Source of the DNA: Apostichopus japonicus
Taxonomy: Eukaryota > Echinodermata > Holothuroidea > Aspidochirotida > Stichopodidae
Reading direction: 5' to 3'
DNA: 64,000 nt
Assembly (NCBI RefSeq): GCF_037975245.1
Contig: NC_092576.1
Span: 6,430,001-6,494,000, forward strand
Shown here: piece after piece, positions 25,176 through 38,210 of the stretch
How the letters are laid out: every line of letters begins with the position of its first letter
Numbering within the stretch: position 1 is the stretch's first letter
Translations under genes and position numbers: made by a program
The notes under the pieces: generated by a model
The model's input: the letters and a program-made list of their open reading frames with translations, nothing else
Databases searched by the model: none
What the model was told of the DNA's origin: nothing

Positions 25176-26560
25176 TATTACACACACACATAATATATAT
25201 GACTATACAAAGTCTAGTGTTTAAAAGAAAACTACTTGCTTCCACGTAAAGCTTGTCCTTGGCAAGCATAGATTGAACGAACCAAGCAAGTTTAAATTTG
25301 TCTACCATCAACAAAAGAAAGAAAGAAAACAGCATACATCTGCCTGTATCCCTTGCAGCATGAGAATTTCCAACAGATCTAATAACAACAGCATTGGCTT
25401 TGTTCTTCTCTATAAGGTAAGCAGGCAATGAAACCTTTGATCACCAGAATACCTTGTGTTTTATTTGTCCTTTCAAGCTCCCTAAAATTCTGTCACAAAT
25501 CTCTCTCTACTCCTGGTGCCAACACAAAGAAGGCTAAGAAGATTTGCGGATTTCTCTTTCTTTCCCCTTCTGATAATTTCGTTTTTTATTATGATTCCCC
25601 TTCATTGTGGGCTTGTTTCCTCCTCCAAAGCCTGGAGTGGTAAGGATTACCCTCCAGGGGTGAGAGAGACCCCAATCTGACTGGCTTCATCTCCTCCCCA
25701 TTCTATTCATAAAACCACTCATCGTAGGTTTCACTCCAAACAAAACAAGACTCTAAAACCCCTAAGCCTGTTTTGTGGATAGGATATTACCATTGTTGTC
25801 TTCTGGTATGTTTTGACCACAGAAGCCCCTTATACCTTTGATATCTTGTCCAACCTCTCTCTCTCTCTCTCTCTCTCAACTTTGTGAATTAGGAAGAAAA
25901 AAAGTTCTTATTCAAGACTTAGAAGCTTATCGGTGGGTGGGTAGGAGAGTGAAAGGAGGAATGTTGCATTTGGTTTGTCTGAAAATATAGCCAAGTACTT
26001 TTGACACATTCACATATAAAAAGGAATGATGCTTGCTGTTTTGATATGGGATGTACAACAAAATGTAACAAGTTTTAGATTTTACCTGGATCTGTGCCCA
26101 GCAGAAGCTAAATATGCCAGCTGGAAGATGAGCTGGTTCTTAAATCCTGTCCTATTTATTGGTGTAGGTCTGGTTCACCAAGTTTTCATTCAAAATAACA
26201 AAAGAAGTTATTTAATTTGTTTTTAAATTTGAATCAAATTTGCATTTATAATATTAGTGCTATACAAATTATGAAAGCCGGACCGGAAAAAAGAAAATCG
26301 TTTGCGGATTTAGCTGAACTCTCATTTGTAATAATGACCCGCTGTATAAGCTTTGTTCATTGAAAAATGAAGAAAGAAAATAAAGAGGGAAAAATAAATA
26401 GGACGTGGCTATGTTCTGTTGATTGAAAATTTTATTTTTTATTGAAATACTCAGTTATAGCCTCTGAAAAAGATCCTGGTAGGATCGAAACCTAGGCTCT
26501 CTAACTTTTACATGTATGTGTACCTACATAGGGCTTTTTTGTTTTGATTGTGTAAGTATT
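25176..26560. other. Non-coding sequence
   Basis: Holds a CT microsatellite at about 25855-25877 and otherwise nothing identified. The 60-100-codon open frames here have no recognisable features. Confidence 0.55.
25855..25877 (+). repeat. CT dinucleotide microsatellite
   Basis: About eleven CT units. Confidence 0.9.
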
Positions 26561-26628
26561 TGATTCTGTAAAGCGCTGTGATTTTTTGTAGAGCGCTCTA
26601 TCAAATACATAGTAATAATAATAATAAG
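26561..26628 (+). mobile_element. SINE-like 3' tail
   Basis: CTGTAAAGCGCTGTGA, then GTAGAGCGCTCTATCAAATA and five TAA triplets. It has the same overall design as 439-525 but a different subfamily, ending in TAA rather than ATT phase. Confidence 0.55.
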
Positions 26629-27644
26629 CAGATTGCTAACAGTTTGTTCTTTTCTCTTACTTTTTGAGTAATTACTTGGCAATTTTAGAAAATCTGTTTG
26701 ACCAATTGTGGAAAGCTTCTGTAAGCACAAGCTCGTACAAAAATAAATTCAAGAAATGCACCTTTCGTTCGCAAATTTTGTTGTCATCCTACCCATTTTA
26801 CTATTTCTGTTAAAAAGGTGTTCACATTTCAAATTTTTAAGTTGAGGTTGTGTTGGGGATCTGCTCTCAGATTTGGTGTTCCGTTAATCCTGGACGAATT
26901 TTGTCCAACATCAAACGAATTTGTCTCCGTAAATTGTTAGCAGATTGACACGTGAATAATGGATCAATTAATAGGGTTATTTGGACACGCTGAATAACTG
27001 CTGGGTCTGAAGGTGTAAAATAATTGACCTCTTTCTAAAATGTTAAAGAGTCGAGCTGACACAGAATAGGGGGGCTTAAGTAGGTTACAATCAAAAGAGT
27101 AAATATGACAATTAAAAGCTTTGATGTGGGGTAATGTTGCCCCCCATCCGTCATTTGTCTTGGAAATTTAAATATTTGCCCTCTGAAAACAAAAAAACAA
27201 AAGAGAGTGAGAAAATAGAGGTAAAAAGAAGAAATCGTTTGGCTACGGTGTGAAAGTTTACACGTTTGAGTAACGCAATTGGTGTTTGGAAAGGATTAAG
27301 TAGGATTGGCCTGAATATTCTCGTTGACTTTGAACGGTGAGAATAATGAGGTCTCTCTCTCTCCTTTGTAATCTGAAGAAAGTGTGATATGAAAATATGA
27401 AGTGGGTTAAGTGAGGTGAGAAAGAACAAAAGAATAATTAACTTGTATGAAAAGACGAATCATTTGTTGGTTTGTGTTGTTGTAACTTGTTGTTGCTGTG
27501 AATGGTCACAGCACTCAGTCACAGAAAGTTCAACTTTCCTTAATTAAGTATTGAACAAATATATTCATTTGTCCCCAAATATTCCTTAAAAAACTTACCC
27601 AGCTATGGTATTAACTCATTTTGAATCTCATATAATTGTATTTC

Positions 27645-27735
27645 AACTCCTCCCCTCTCTCCTACCCTCTCCCCTATCCTCTCCCTTACCCTCTCCCCTA
27701 TTCTCCCCATATCTTCCCCTTACCCTCCCCCTTGG
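27645..27735 (+). repeat. Polypyrimidine tract
   Basis: About 90 bases of CTCCCCTACC-type degenerate repeats with almost no purine except isolated A. Such mirror-like purine/pyrimidine tracts can adopt triplex (H-DNA) structures. Confidence 0.75.
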
Positions 27736-27824
27736 TTCCCAGTGTCCCGGCCCTGATCCCGAGAGCAGTTTCCATCTCTGTGTTTAGTTTTATTGTCTAA
27801 ACTGCATACATGGGTTTCTGACAA

Positions 27825-27912
27825 TAATCAATAATATAATGGCAATATAATCAATAATATAATGGCAATATAATAATAATAATTAATAATATAATATCAA
27901 TAATAATAATAA
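27825..27912 (+). repeat. AAT-rich tandem repeat
   Basis: Two near-identical copies of AATCAATAATATAATGGCA followed by degenerate AAT/ATA triplets. Confidence 0.85.
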
Positions 27913-30900
27913 TGGCAAATTTTTTTGGCTCAACTCTCTTGCATCCTGTCTCCATCCTATGAATGGATAAAGTTAACTATATATCTTCACCCTTAAATCC
28001 CCAAACCATTAGGTTCTGGTGGAATCCAAACCTCTCCTGTGAACGTAAAACAAAAGAGTAATTTTGTTGCTAAACTTTGTGTGTTTTATGGACGGCTTTG
28101 AAAACATTGATCGACTGGTTGAATATACTCATTTATTATTAACCATATATATATGTCTATATATATTTCAACCTGATTCATTGTTTTTTTTTTAATTACT
28201 AGAGTGCAGTGTTAAGCTCATAATGGCACAGGAGGCCATTTTCTTATTCAGTGTATCATTCGTTAACTTCACCTATGTATTTTAAGTTTTAAGCAAAATT
28301 TACCTGATGTGAGCGGTTACCAAGGTAGCCTTGTAAACACCTGTAAAAAGTAGGCAAAACGATTGATGTGGTCCGATGGACTTGTGTCCACTTAAATAAA
28401 AAAGAGCACATTTTATGACATACCTGGATTTAATACTCCATTGTTGATTTCTGTGAATTTAATGTGTTTGTTTTATCAGTCCTTTATTTATCATCAAGCT
28501 ATTGCCAGAGTGTTTTAAACTGTCTTGAGGTCTTATTCTCTCCCTCTTGATGTGCAGTCGATTAAATTTGTCTTTCGGTCGGTAGGCGTTGCTATGCATC
28601 ATACGATCATTTCACCATTAATGGCCCTAGATATATACACACCTGCCATTAGACCTATTACACATTAGGCCTATTACACAGCCATTTAAAAACATGGCAG
28701 AATAGAAAAGGATAATAAAAAAGGGCCAACAGAAAATGTTTACAGCATTGATTGATAAAAGATAAAAAAACAAGATAAAAAAAAAACGATAAAAGATGGT
28801 GGAAGAACAATCTTGGAAAATGTGAAGAAAAAGGAGGAAAAAATCTCTTTGTAGGAAGTCTTGTAGCTTAATACTGTAGATGACTAGGAAGTATATATTG
28901 TAGCCTACTGTATAAAAGAAGGCTACCATGTTGATAATAATTTCAATATAAATGGAGACCTACATGTTGGAAACCTATTTACTTTGTATGTTAGGATATA
29001 TTTAAGTAGTAATACCATAGGGATATATATAATGACTAAATAGGGGTTTGATGTCAAAATAATGGCTGGAACTAAAGCTCGGGTGGAACAGGATTCACGT
29101 TCATACAGTTACCTAATTTATACTTTTAAAAGCAGAGTAATTATTTCAGAGAAAGAAAAAAATTTCATAACTTACAAACAATTATTAAAATAATTAGTAT
29201 TTAAATAAAACTAACAAATATGTAAATCCATTAATGACAAAAACCAAAACCTTCATAAATTAAGATTATAAGGGAAAATAGGAAAGATTTTTGTATGTGC
29301 AAACAACTTTTTGAACATCCATTGAAATGATAGAGAGTGCCTTTAAAATGTTATTTAAATTTTTTTTGGAAATTCAAACTTGAATCTTGTCGTCGGTTCT
29401 AGATTACTTGGTTAATGGAGTCATTACCAGTGGAAATTGTTCATTTTGTCATGATCTTCTCCGTAAAATCCGATTTGCCTGAATGTTAAGAAAGGGATGA
29501 AACTAGATTAAACGTGACAGCAGCAGAAAATTGGAGCAAATTTTGTGCGAAAGATTGAAAGACCATCTACGAGGGAATAATCACGAGATCAGTCTCGAGC
29601 TGGATGCAATTTGCCAGGTAGCATTACAAGCCTGAGCTGACTTGAATAATGTATTGATTCCAAGAGAAGTTGAAATCAACTGGTTTTTTGCCGGGTGATG
29701 TTTGAACAAAGAGAAATCCAGTGGTCAATTTTTTTTATTTTTTTTTTGTAGATTATAATTACCGGTAAAATATTTTATGTTCAGTAAATTTTGTGAATAG
29801 CAAGTGAGAGCTGTCAATGCGTGAGTGTTCTTGGCATGTTGATCAACGATGAGGGAGCGATTTACGATTTGATACCTGGATACAGGATGATGCATGTTGG
29901 GCTTGAAAGATATTACGTATTTAACGGAAAAAGAAAAAAGGGGTCGAAATGGATAAAAATTCAACAAGTAACATGCAGATTCATTCATCAATTATTTCTT
30001 AGAGATTTCCAGTCGTGTAAAAATGAGATTCTCAGCGATGAAAACAGAGATATTCATGCACACGTATTCTGTTTATAGCATTTGTTGTGACTATGTGACT
30101 ACTATGTCTGATATTGCCTAGCGTAGTCATGTGCTGAATTTCATGTTCCGCGACTGACCAGTTGATACTGCTGTTACGTTTTAGTAGGGGCTATTAAATG
30201 CGAACTTACAAAAGAAGTTTTAATGCCGTAACTAAGTTGAATTGTGTAATGTAAGACCGTGTTGAGTTGTCTAGCTTACTTTTTATTGCAACGAGAACTG
30301 GTCAACATTTGAGATTGTCACAAACTTCTAAATGTAATATAATTTAGATAATATTCAGGCTATAAACTGAATCTCAAAGAAAACTAGCTACTACTCAAAA
30401 AACGGTATTGTAAGTTTGTGAAGATTTGTGGCCAATATGGCATTGTCTAGCAGATTTGGTGGCACAGTTTGTATACTACTCCTTATATGGGTAATGTGTA
30501 CGGATGACACATAGATTGGCCAACTATGTATACAGTAATCAAACAGTGTGTGGGCTGTATAAGTCAATAGCCAGGTAGGTTAGTAAACATAGCCTAAGCT
30601 TATGACATCTTAAGTGTTGCTGTAACCCTGGTAACCTTTTTATGCCAGTGAGAACTTGATAAAAACCAGTAGATATTTTTATAATGCTTGTATTTAGTTA
30701 TTAGCAAATGGCTAAATTTAGGAGAAATTTTAGGCCTGGATCCTATTCAGATAGTGTTTTCAAATTTGTGAGTTGAAATTGATAAATATTTTAATGCTAG
30801 TCCACCATATAGGAACATCCTAGATAACAGAGTGACTCATTTGTTTACTCATAAGTTTATTTCAAATATTCAATCCATATTGTGACGGAATTAGTTTGTT

Positions 30901-33900
30901 TTAATAGTAAAGTTTCACTTCCACTTAGTGAAAGAAGTCAAACAGTTATTTTGAAATTTGCTTTCACTGAGTCTATTAGAGAACTTTGAAATTTCCCACC
31001 CAACAAATTGTTGAGGATTGCATCAAATGCAAGGTAATTACTCATTAAGGCACATTCATTTTTAAGGAAAAACATTGTCTTAGTTTGGTTTAATTGCAAT
31101 CTTATCTTAAATTCTTAAGAACTACACATTTTGGAGAAAAAAGTTGACCAAACCTGTCCCACACTTAACATATGACACAGTGAGCATGCAATAAACATCG
31201 TTACTTGATTAGTCATAATCTAATATTACCCTACATTTACATCAAATTAATAATAACTTCCCTCTTTAATTGTTAATTACACACCCTATTAACCCCTTTG
31301 ATGTGGGTCTATTACCCCCTATTGTCCCGTGATTTCAACACCTCCCCCCTTTGTTACGCAGACCTGCCCTCCGCACTTTATGGTCAACAATATTTAAGAT
31401 ATGTCCTTTATGTTATGTGAAGTTTACGACTTACAATAAGGACATCACACTCCATTCATTTAACTGTTCAAACTCAGACAACCAGCATTTTATTATTTTC
31501 TTTGCCTGGCTTTGAAAAAAAGGTGTAAAACTTGAGGAGGATATTCAATAACAAAACGGTGACTTTGTATTCTTGCTTTTTCGTCTCTTTCTCAAAAGGT
31601 TTCATTTTATTGGGCAATGGGAAAATTTTGTTTTTTAACTGTTGCCAGTGCCAAATAAAAACATTCTGTTTGAAGTGGTGTACTGTGTGAGAATCTACCT
31701 GGTACTGTATGGTTGAATGAGCTTGTTCTTTTCTTGTGGTTTTATACAGGGTTTGAGATATTGATTTATGGTAGTAAAAATAAAGTCTTACCAGTTCTGT
31801 CACGTCTAATTATTTATAGCAAATTGATTTGATCGTCCGTCATGAAAGAGGTGTCCTGCATGACTGTACTGTATGATTGGCAAACTTTTTAATAGTTCTT
31901 CGGCCGTCTTAATCCCGACCTCTTTTCCCAGTTAAATGAAAATTATTCAAGATATAATTTTATGGTAGAAAATTGAAAGAAAATTTAAAAAATAAATCGG
32001 AGGAATAGATGTCAATATATAGTACCGCAGTATTTTTTTCCGGATGGAATGAAATTTATATTACTCTCTTCTGTGACTCAATTTCTGTTATTTTTTGCTT
32101 ATAATTTTCTCCAATTGAAAATACTGAGACATCTCTTCTCATCGTTGGCTGCAGAGACTTTTAAATAATCTTGTCACAATCACTGACCTAGAGTCACATT
32201 GACTTAACGAACTCCAGCGTTGTAAGATTCGCTAAAGATTGATCAAGAGGGTTTTCAAAGGTACCTTTCTGGCGGTTGTTACTCGTCAAACAATTCAGAG
32301 ACAATGAGGAATGTCCACAACTAAGACAATTTAAATGTATCAATTTGTATCAATGAGGAAAGTGTGTAGAGGCCCATGGGAGTAAAATATAATATGATTG
32401 TATCTGAATGTTTCAGCATATCTATGTGACCATTAATTGAATTTCTAGCATATTTTGCGACATTACTGATGACCTTTAACAATCTAGCTGTATATTCTGA
32501 TGTACTGCTCCCTCTGTTAATTCTAACCACCCAAAAATTATAAATGCTGTTGGAGCCCCCTCCCTCCCTCCCTCCCTCTGCCCCCCCCCCCCCACTACAC
32601 ACACACACACACACGCATACCACACCTGTCCACCATACTATATAAGTGACTGCATTATCAGTCATTCACTTCCAGACAAAAATCAGGTGGTCAAATTTAA
32701 AAAGAAAAAAATATGTCTTTGTTTCATAAGTTTACCTTCAATTAGGGGAAGTAAGAGGTGGTAAAAGTTGGCAAATATTGAGCATGTCTCATTAGATTCA
32801 GGAAACATCTGTTAGATGATAAGACCCCAGACATGTGAAACTAAGTAACCAAGGGTGATTCCATGTAATGGAAGCCACAATATTAGAGACAGAGACAGAG
32901 AGAAAAAAATAAGCCACAGAATGAAACAGGTATTTATTACAACTCTCTTCATATTTTGATGTAATATTCTATAAAAAAAACAAGGTACATATTTATATAT
33001 TTATATATATGACAGAAACAAGAGAAAAAAATGCAGAGAGCAGATTAGAATGAGTCATATTGGAGGCATTCCCCAGGTTAAAAGGTAGAGATGAGTTGGT
33101 CAGGAATGTTTCAAGTTTGATTGATAGCATTTTATGGGTTCTTTCTTTATTTTGGTGATAGACCACATTCAAAGTGTGACTGTGGTGGGACAATTATCAA
33201 CCAACCCAGGGCATTATATAGCTGATGTGAGAGCTAACATCTGTAATAGAGAGACATACTTGGTTAAAATAAAGAGATTTATTGATCTGCCCTTAAAAAA
33301 CTTGTTAAGGAGTACTTTCAAAAGTTTGTGGTTTTAGCAAAAATACCTTCCTGATAGGACCTGAAACCAAGGGGAAATGTTAACTGATGGGAAACAGAAG
33401 ACAAAAATTCAGACAAATATTTGTAAATAGTTAACATTTCAGCATCACTATAGTTCTGGGTTATTTGAAGTTTGGGGTCATAGGCAATTTGGTATTGAAA
33501 GGAAAAATTTATCTCCTTTAGGAAGTTTAAAGGAAAAAGGTGTAAAGTAAGATTTGTCATTAAATTTGTTCCAAATAGTTTCTTAGTCACACCCCATGTT
33601 GTACTGTACTGTATACTATGCAATGTGGACCTTGACCCCTCCCCTTCCCTGTGCTCTCTCCCCACCACCACCCCCCCTCCGTGGGTGGCTTGGGTATGAA
33701 ATAATAGAGGCTTCACAGAATACAGACCATGCCACTGTTTGCAATCAATCCTTGATCTAGGGTTGTTATTTGCTTGCCTCTCCTAGTGAGGCTATGTAGA
33801 GGTCCCTATCACTGTGCATTAGCCTATAACTATGGTTTAATAATAAGTTATTTCATATCATCTTTTTTTAATTTCAACCACGTTTTCCTTATCTTCTCAA

Positions 33901-34321
33901 GAGCATTGACTCTTGGTATAAAATGTGAACCAATGTAGGACATTAACCTCGAGATTACATCTGAAGGGAAAAGTCACCCTCTAATTCTCTCTCTCTCTGC
34001 TGTGCGACTATAGGAGGAAAAAAATATCTAAGATTGGACTTGATTAAAACAATGCAAAGCATTGAGATGAATATAAAATGTGTCAGGACTTTTATTAATT
34101 GATTTTTACTTTAATGACATGCAACATATGGCTAGACTCATGTCTACCATATGTGTGTCTATTAAAAGTCAGAATTTTGTCTCATCAGAGAGAGCGTTAT
34201 CATCAGTACCTGGTTATAGAGTGCATGCCTTATGAGATGCACATATATATTAATATATATATTAATATATATATATAGGTAAAAGTCAAACACTGTCCAC
34301 CATCCATGTGGTCTGTGACAC

Positions 34322-34512
34322 TACAGAGGAAGTCATTTAAGAAGTTGAGGTCTTTACCTCAAGGTCACGAGGTTTTGGTAGTGGTCAAAAAGTCATGTGT
34401 AAGTGAACCCATGGAGCTATTAACGAAAATAGTTCCATGGTGAACCTAACTGTCTAGGAAGCACTTCATGGAAGCAGTTGAGGTCTGTTGGTCTCAAGGT
34501 CAAGAGGTCAAC
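34322..34512 (+). repeat. Degenerate direct repeat, about 135-bp period
   Basis: GGAAGTCATTTAAGAAGTTG followed by AGGTCT and CTCAAGGTCACGAGGT (about 34328-34376) recurs as GGAAGCACTTCATGGAAGCA plus GTTGAGGTCT and CTCAAGGTCAAGAGGT (about 34458-34508). The palindromic stretch at 34409-34440 lies between the copies. Confidence 0.7.
34409..34440. repeat. Interrupted palindrome CCATGGAGCTATT
   Basis: Left arm CCATGGAGCTATT (34409-34421) and right arm AATAGTTCCATGG (34428-34440) pair over 13 positions with one mismatch around a 6-base loop. The same arm sequence forms a perfect palindrome at 47216-47240. Confidence 0.75.
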
Positions 34513-34514
34513 AT

Positions 34515-36305
34515 TTATCATTGTATGAATGTTATTTTACTGTCTGGAAAAAATATCCAAGAAAATTAGTTAAGTAGCTATTTAAGAAGAAGATTGTAAA
34601 TAAAATGTAAAATTTGTAAAATAATGGGAGAGAAATTCAACAAATGAGAAAGAGAACATTAACACATTATATAGATACATGTATCAAGAAAAGTTTGTTC
34701 CAATACAAAGGTTTTATCTCTCCTAAGATGCCTTTTTTCACTCGACCCCCAAACCCCTATTTTCCACCCCCCACTCCGATGATCAGCTGGTAAACCTTAT
34801 ATTTGATTTCTCACCGAAACATTATAACCTTGATATTATAACTGAACTGTTTCATTTTGTGTAACATACTGCCTCGGTAGGTACCAAGACTTTGTGTATT
34901 GTGACCGCTGACCAGCAGTCCTGCCCATAGCATACAGGCTGTAAACTCCCACGATTTGTTATCACAGTGTTTTACGTTTCCTATGAACGGTGTTAATCAC
35001 GGTCATCGATTCACAATTTGAAGAAAACTTTAAAGGAAAGGTTGTGAGCGATGTTCTCTTTTTTTTTTTTTATCCCTCCCCCCCCCGTTTGGGCGTCATA
35101 TGTTAAGCTAATCATGCCTGATTATCGATAGATTTTATCCTCTACTCTCTACCTTGACACAGCACCTTGCAGTATGTGAGGAAGAGCAGAATTTCTGTAG
35201 TATTCCTATCTGTTCATCTCAAAAAGGTGTCAAAATTATCACTTTAGCATGAATCACACATTTGATAGCATCTTTCGGTGTTCACCCAGATCAAGTTCTG
35301 CCATAATATAATAATATCCCATAACGACATGGTTGTTTAGAAATTTAAATTATATTAAGTTTTATTTGAGGTAACGACGTAGGTCATTAAATTTTTTTTT
35401 TAACATTTTAAATGTTAATATTAATATAAGAGATTAGTATTTATTTCGCTCAGGACTGTAGCAGACCCCTATTAACGCACTCTGATCTACCCTAGCCTTC
35501 AACAACTGGTAACATTCTCGCCCTGCAGCCCCCCTCCCTCCTCCCAATGACCCTCTGTGGTGTAATTGCCCACATACTTTGAAATCTACCATTCACAATA
35601 TTTAAGAATAGATGGAATTCAGGTCTATGGATAGTTTGTTCATGATGACCTCTACCATACACCGTTAACTCTGGCACCGTAAATTGAACCAGAAATTTGC
35701 CCTGTTTCCTAGAACGCTATTTTATGGTTAGATTTATATAACAAAGGTTAGGAGTCCCTCTATCAAACAAGGACTCTCATGTTCAATATGAATAGATGAT
35801 AAATTCAATACTAGGGCATGATATGTCTCCAAAAAGTTTCAAATTAATTGTGTCCGATATTTTCTGACGGTGAATAGAGTCAGAGAAACCGAGCTTCATG
35901 TCTGTACGACTTTCTCTTGGAATATTCTGACTTTATTAACAGCCTGAAACAATGTATACAGTATCTATATATGAAAATTACAAAAAGAAAAAAAAACTTT
36001 GCAACTCATGAAAACGAAAATCGGGGCAAATGTTGTATAAAAGTGGCCGAGCTTGATAGAAACCAGACGTCTTGTGAAATGATTGGGAAGATGTGAAGGA
36101 TTTAAGGAATGCTTTTCTCATTATGTCCTCCTCTTTGCAAACGGGTGACTGGTAAAAGTAATTTTCTGGTTCACTGGTCTTTATGACAGATACAGTATCT
36201 TAAAGGAGCATATCATGTAGGAATGCAACTTTAAAGCAGTATTCCTGGCTGAGGTAATAAGTACACCCCTCAAGTCACAATTCTTGCAGCTATGTGGAAG
36301 GCACA
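34515..36305. other. Non-coding sequence, nothing identified
   Basis: AT-rich, with a T tract and C tract near 35060-35087. No exon or RNA gene recognised. Confidence 0.55.
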
Positions 36306-36311
36306 GGTCTA

Positions 36312-36424
36312 TTTACTTCGCTCCCCGCTTACCTGTCTCCCCACAACATAAGCACCTCATTCTATGTTGTGGGGAGACAGGTAAGCGGGTCACTAAATAT
36401 ATAAACCAGTAAGTTTTATAATTT
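36312..36424 (+). repeat. Dispersed module, copy 2, with inserted hairpin
   Basis: Begins with the same 34-bp sequence as 8069-8102 (one difference) and ends with the same AGTTTTATAATTT as 8103-8115. In between it carries extra sequence that folds back perfectly on the shared left part. The two loci show the same element with and without the fold-back. Confidence 0.75.
36324..36389. repeat. Perfect 27-bp inverted repeat with 12-nt loop
   Basis: The left arm at 36324-36350 (starting CCCGCTTACCTG, ending CCACAACATA) is the exact reverse complement of the right arm at 36363-36389. The loop is AGCACCTCATTC. No mismatches over 27 pairs, GC-rich against an AT-rich background. As RNA it would be a very stable hairpin of pre-miRNA-like size, but perfect pairing and the repeat relation to 8069 make a mobile or rearrangement origin more likely. 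Confidence 0.95.
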
Positions 36425-37930
36425 ATATGATTATATATATACTAAGAAACCTCATTCACATCTCAATATTTTGGGTCATTTTGTGCAGTTCCCATAATGA
36501 ACATAAACCTCTAGTCCTTTCTATTACAATCTAAGGTTGGGTGCATGACATACAACTTATTGATTACAATTTTGTGTAACAGCTTTTTCTGAAAATGGTT
36601 CTGCATTTAGTGTACATGAACAAAACTGGAGCACTAGATACTCTGTATTATTTGTGAAAAACAATTGTGCCCATTTTGCATAACTATTAGCTATGAGATG
36701 CCGAATAAATTTACTCCTCGTTATGAGGAAATCAAGATTATTAAGCTAATTAAGACAGTGTCGGGGAACTTTAATGAAAGGAGCTAAAAAATATGCTCCT
36801 TGCTTGACATGATCAACGGTGTGTTATGCCTCAATTAGCATAAATACATGAAGCATGCTGTAAATGACTCCTTTGTACCCTAACAAGAACATTTCTCCTG
36901 TGTGAATCAGAGCTTGTAATTCAAAAACTTTCAAACAAGTTGCATGTTTTGCTTCAATTAAATCGGCCAGCAATTAAGTAAGTTGCAGAGTGGAGACAAA
37001 AATGTAATACCTGCAAATTTTGTTTGTAAGATGGAACCAATTCTTAGATAAAATCTTTTTAAAACCTGAATTAAATTGATTTTGACTGCCCACCTTATTG
37101 TTTAAAAGGTCACATTTGGACAAAAAAATTGTTCACCACAGAGCAGCAGTTAAATGGAAAACCAAGTTTGCTGTCATCAAGGTGATGAGGTCGTTAATAT
37201 AGCTTCATAAATCAACGTCCTCTTCCATTCCCAGACAGAAAATATGTAATTGGCAAAAACCCCTACATGACCCTCTGGGACTTAAGGAGGTTAAACTCTC
37301 TTAGGACAGTTATTACAAATCTGATTTTGATTTGATAATCAATTGCTTCTGAATTTGGCTGAGTTACATGCAAAGGTCACCATCCTTCGATGAGGGAGGG
37401 ACGTGAATAGTGAAGGGAAAAAAACCATCATGGGTTTCATAGTAAATAAATATGATATGTCGATTATATATGTTGGTTTTTGATTATTAACTGTTGACAA
37501 GCCTGTTTATGCTTAATATTTTTGTGGTATAGTTTGTAAAAAAGTTAGATTTAGAGGGTGTGATGTTGAGGGATAGACATATATATATATCCAAATGGTC
37601 AAAACTTTTGTTCTCATTCACAGAACTAGGTGGAACTATATATAAAATATATATTATATATAAATATCCCAGCAAACACATAATGTTTAATCATGATAAA
37701 ATGATATAGAAATGAAGATTGGACAAAGACTAAAATTATGGTTGCATCCATGAAGGCCCTATCAAAGTACATGTGGTCTATCAGTGATTTTATATCAAAC
37801 CATTGACCAGACTTAAATATGTCTCCTTGAGGTTACCCCCCCCCCCCCCCCTCCCCCATCATACTTTCACTTGATTACTCACAGAAGTAGACATAGCTCT
37901 CTCTGTCTCTCTCCAAAAGTTCACACAGTG
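36425..37930. other. Non-coding sequence
   Basis: Contains TA microsatellites near 37578 and 37637 and a 16-base C tract at 37836-37851. No exon recognised. Confidence 0.6.
37836..37851 (+). repeat. Poly(C) tract of 16
   Basis: Longest uninterrupted C run seen in the window. Confidence 0.95.
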
Positions 37931-37935
37931 GAGTA

Positions 37936-38209
37936 GTTTGTTTGGGTTTTAAACCAAAACAGAGTTCCTTTTGTGACTGTGCACCCCGCACAACGGGTTG
38001 TGATGTCATACCTTAGAAACCATGGTTGGTTCCCAAACAGTCACATTAATGACGCAGATGTACAAGGTCTCTTTAGGAACCGCGGACAAATCTGGGAACT
38101 TGACAAAGGTTCAGTTTACCTATCAACCAACAAAATTATCTCCACGGTGGAAGGACTGGTCGGTCGTTCCATATGGGGGAAGGAAGTGTGTCTTATAAAC
38201 TGCATGTAA
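37936..38209 (+). other. Unassigned open frame of 91 codons
   Basis: Open from just after a TAG to TAA at 38207-38209. The predicted peptide has a balanced, non-repetitive composition (for example SYLRNHGWFPNSHINDADV and GSVYLSTNKIISTVEGLVG) and mixed codon use, unlike the low-complexity frames elsewhere. There is no ATG near its start, no clear acceptor or donor pair and no domain that I recognise. It could be a decayed gene or transposon fragment, or chance. Confidence 0.2.
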
Positions 38210-38210
38210 C

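Larger units (their letters stand above)
26630..34200. other. Non-coding sequence, no supported gene
   Basis: Contains a C/T-only tract at 27645-27735, AATCAATAATATAATGGC tandem repeats at 27825-27910, AT microsatellites near 28146, a CA microsatellite with adjoining C tract at 32580-32615, and TA repeats near 32990. The open frame at 29821-30078 has a protein-like composition but no recognised domain or splice context. Confidence 0.6.

Noticed and set aside
36324-36389. microRNA precursor
   Set aside because: The stem is perfectly paired, unlike animal pre-miRNAs, and its left arm belongs to a dispersed repeat also found at 8069.
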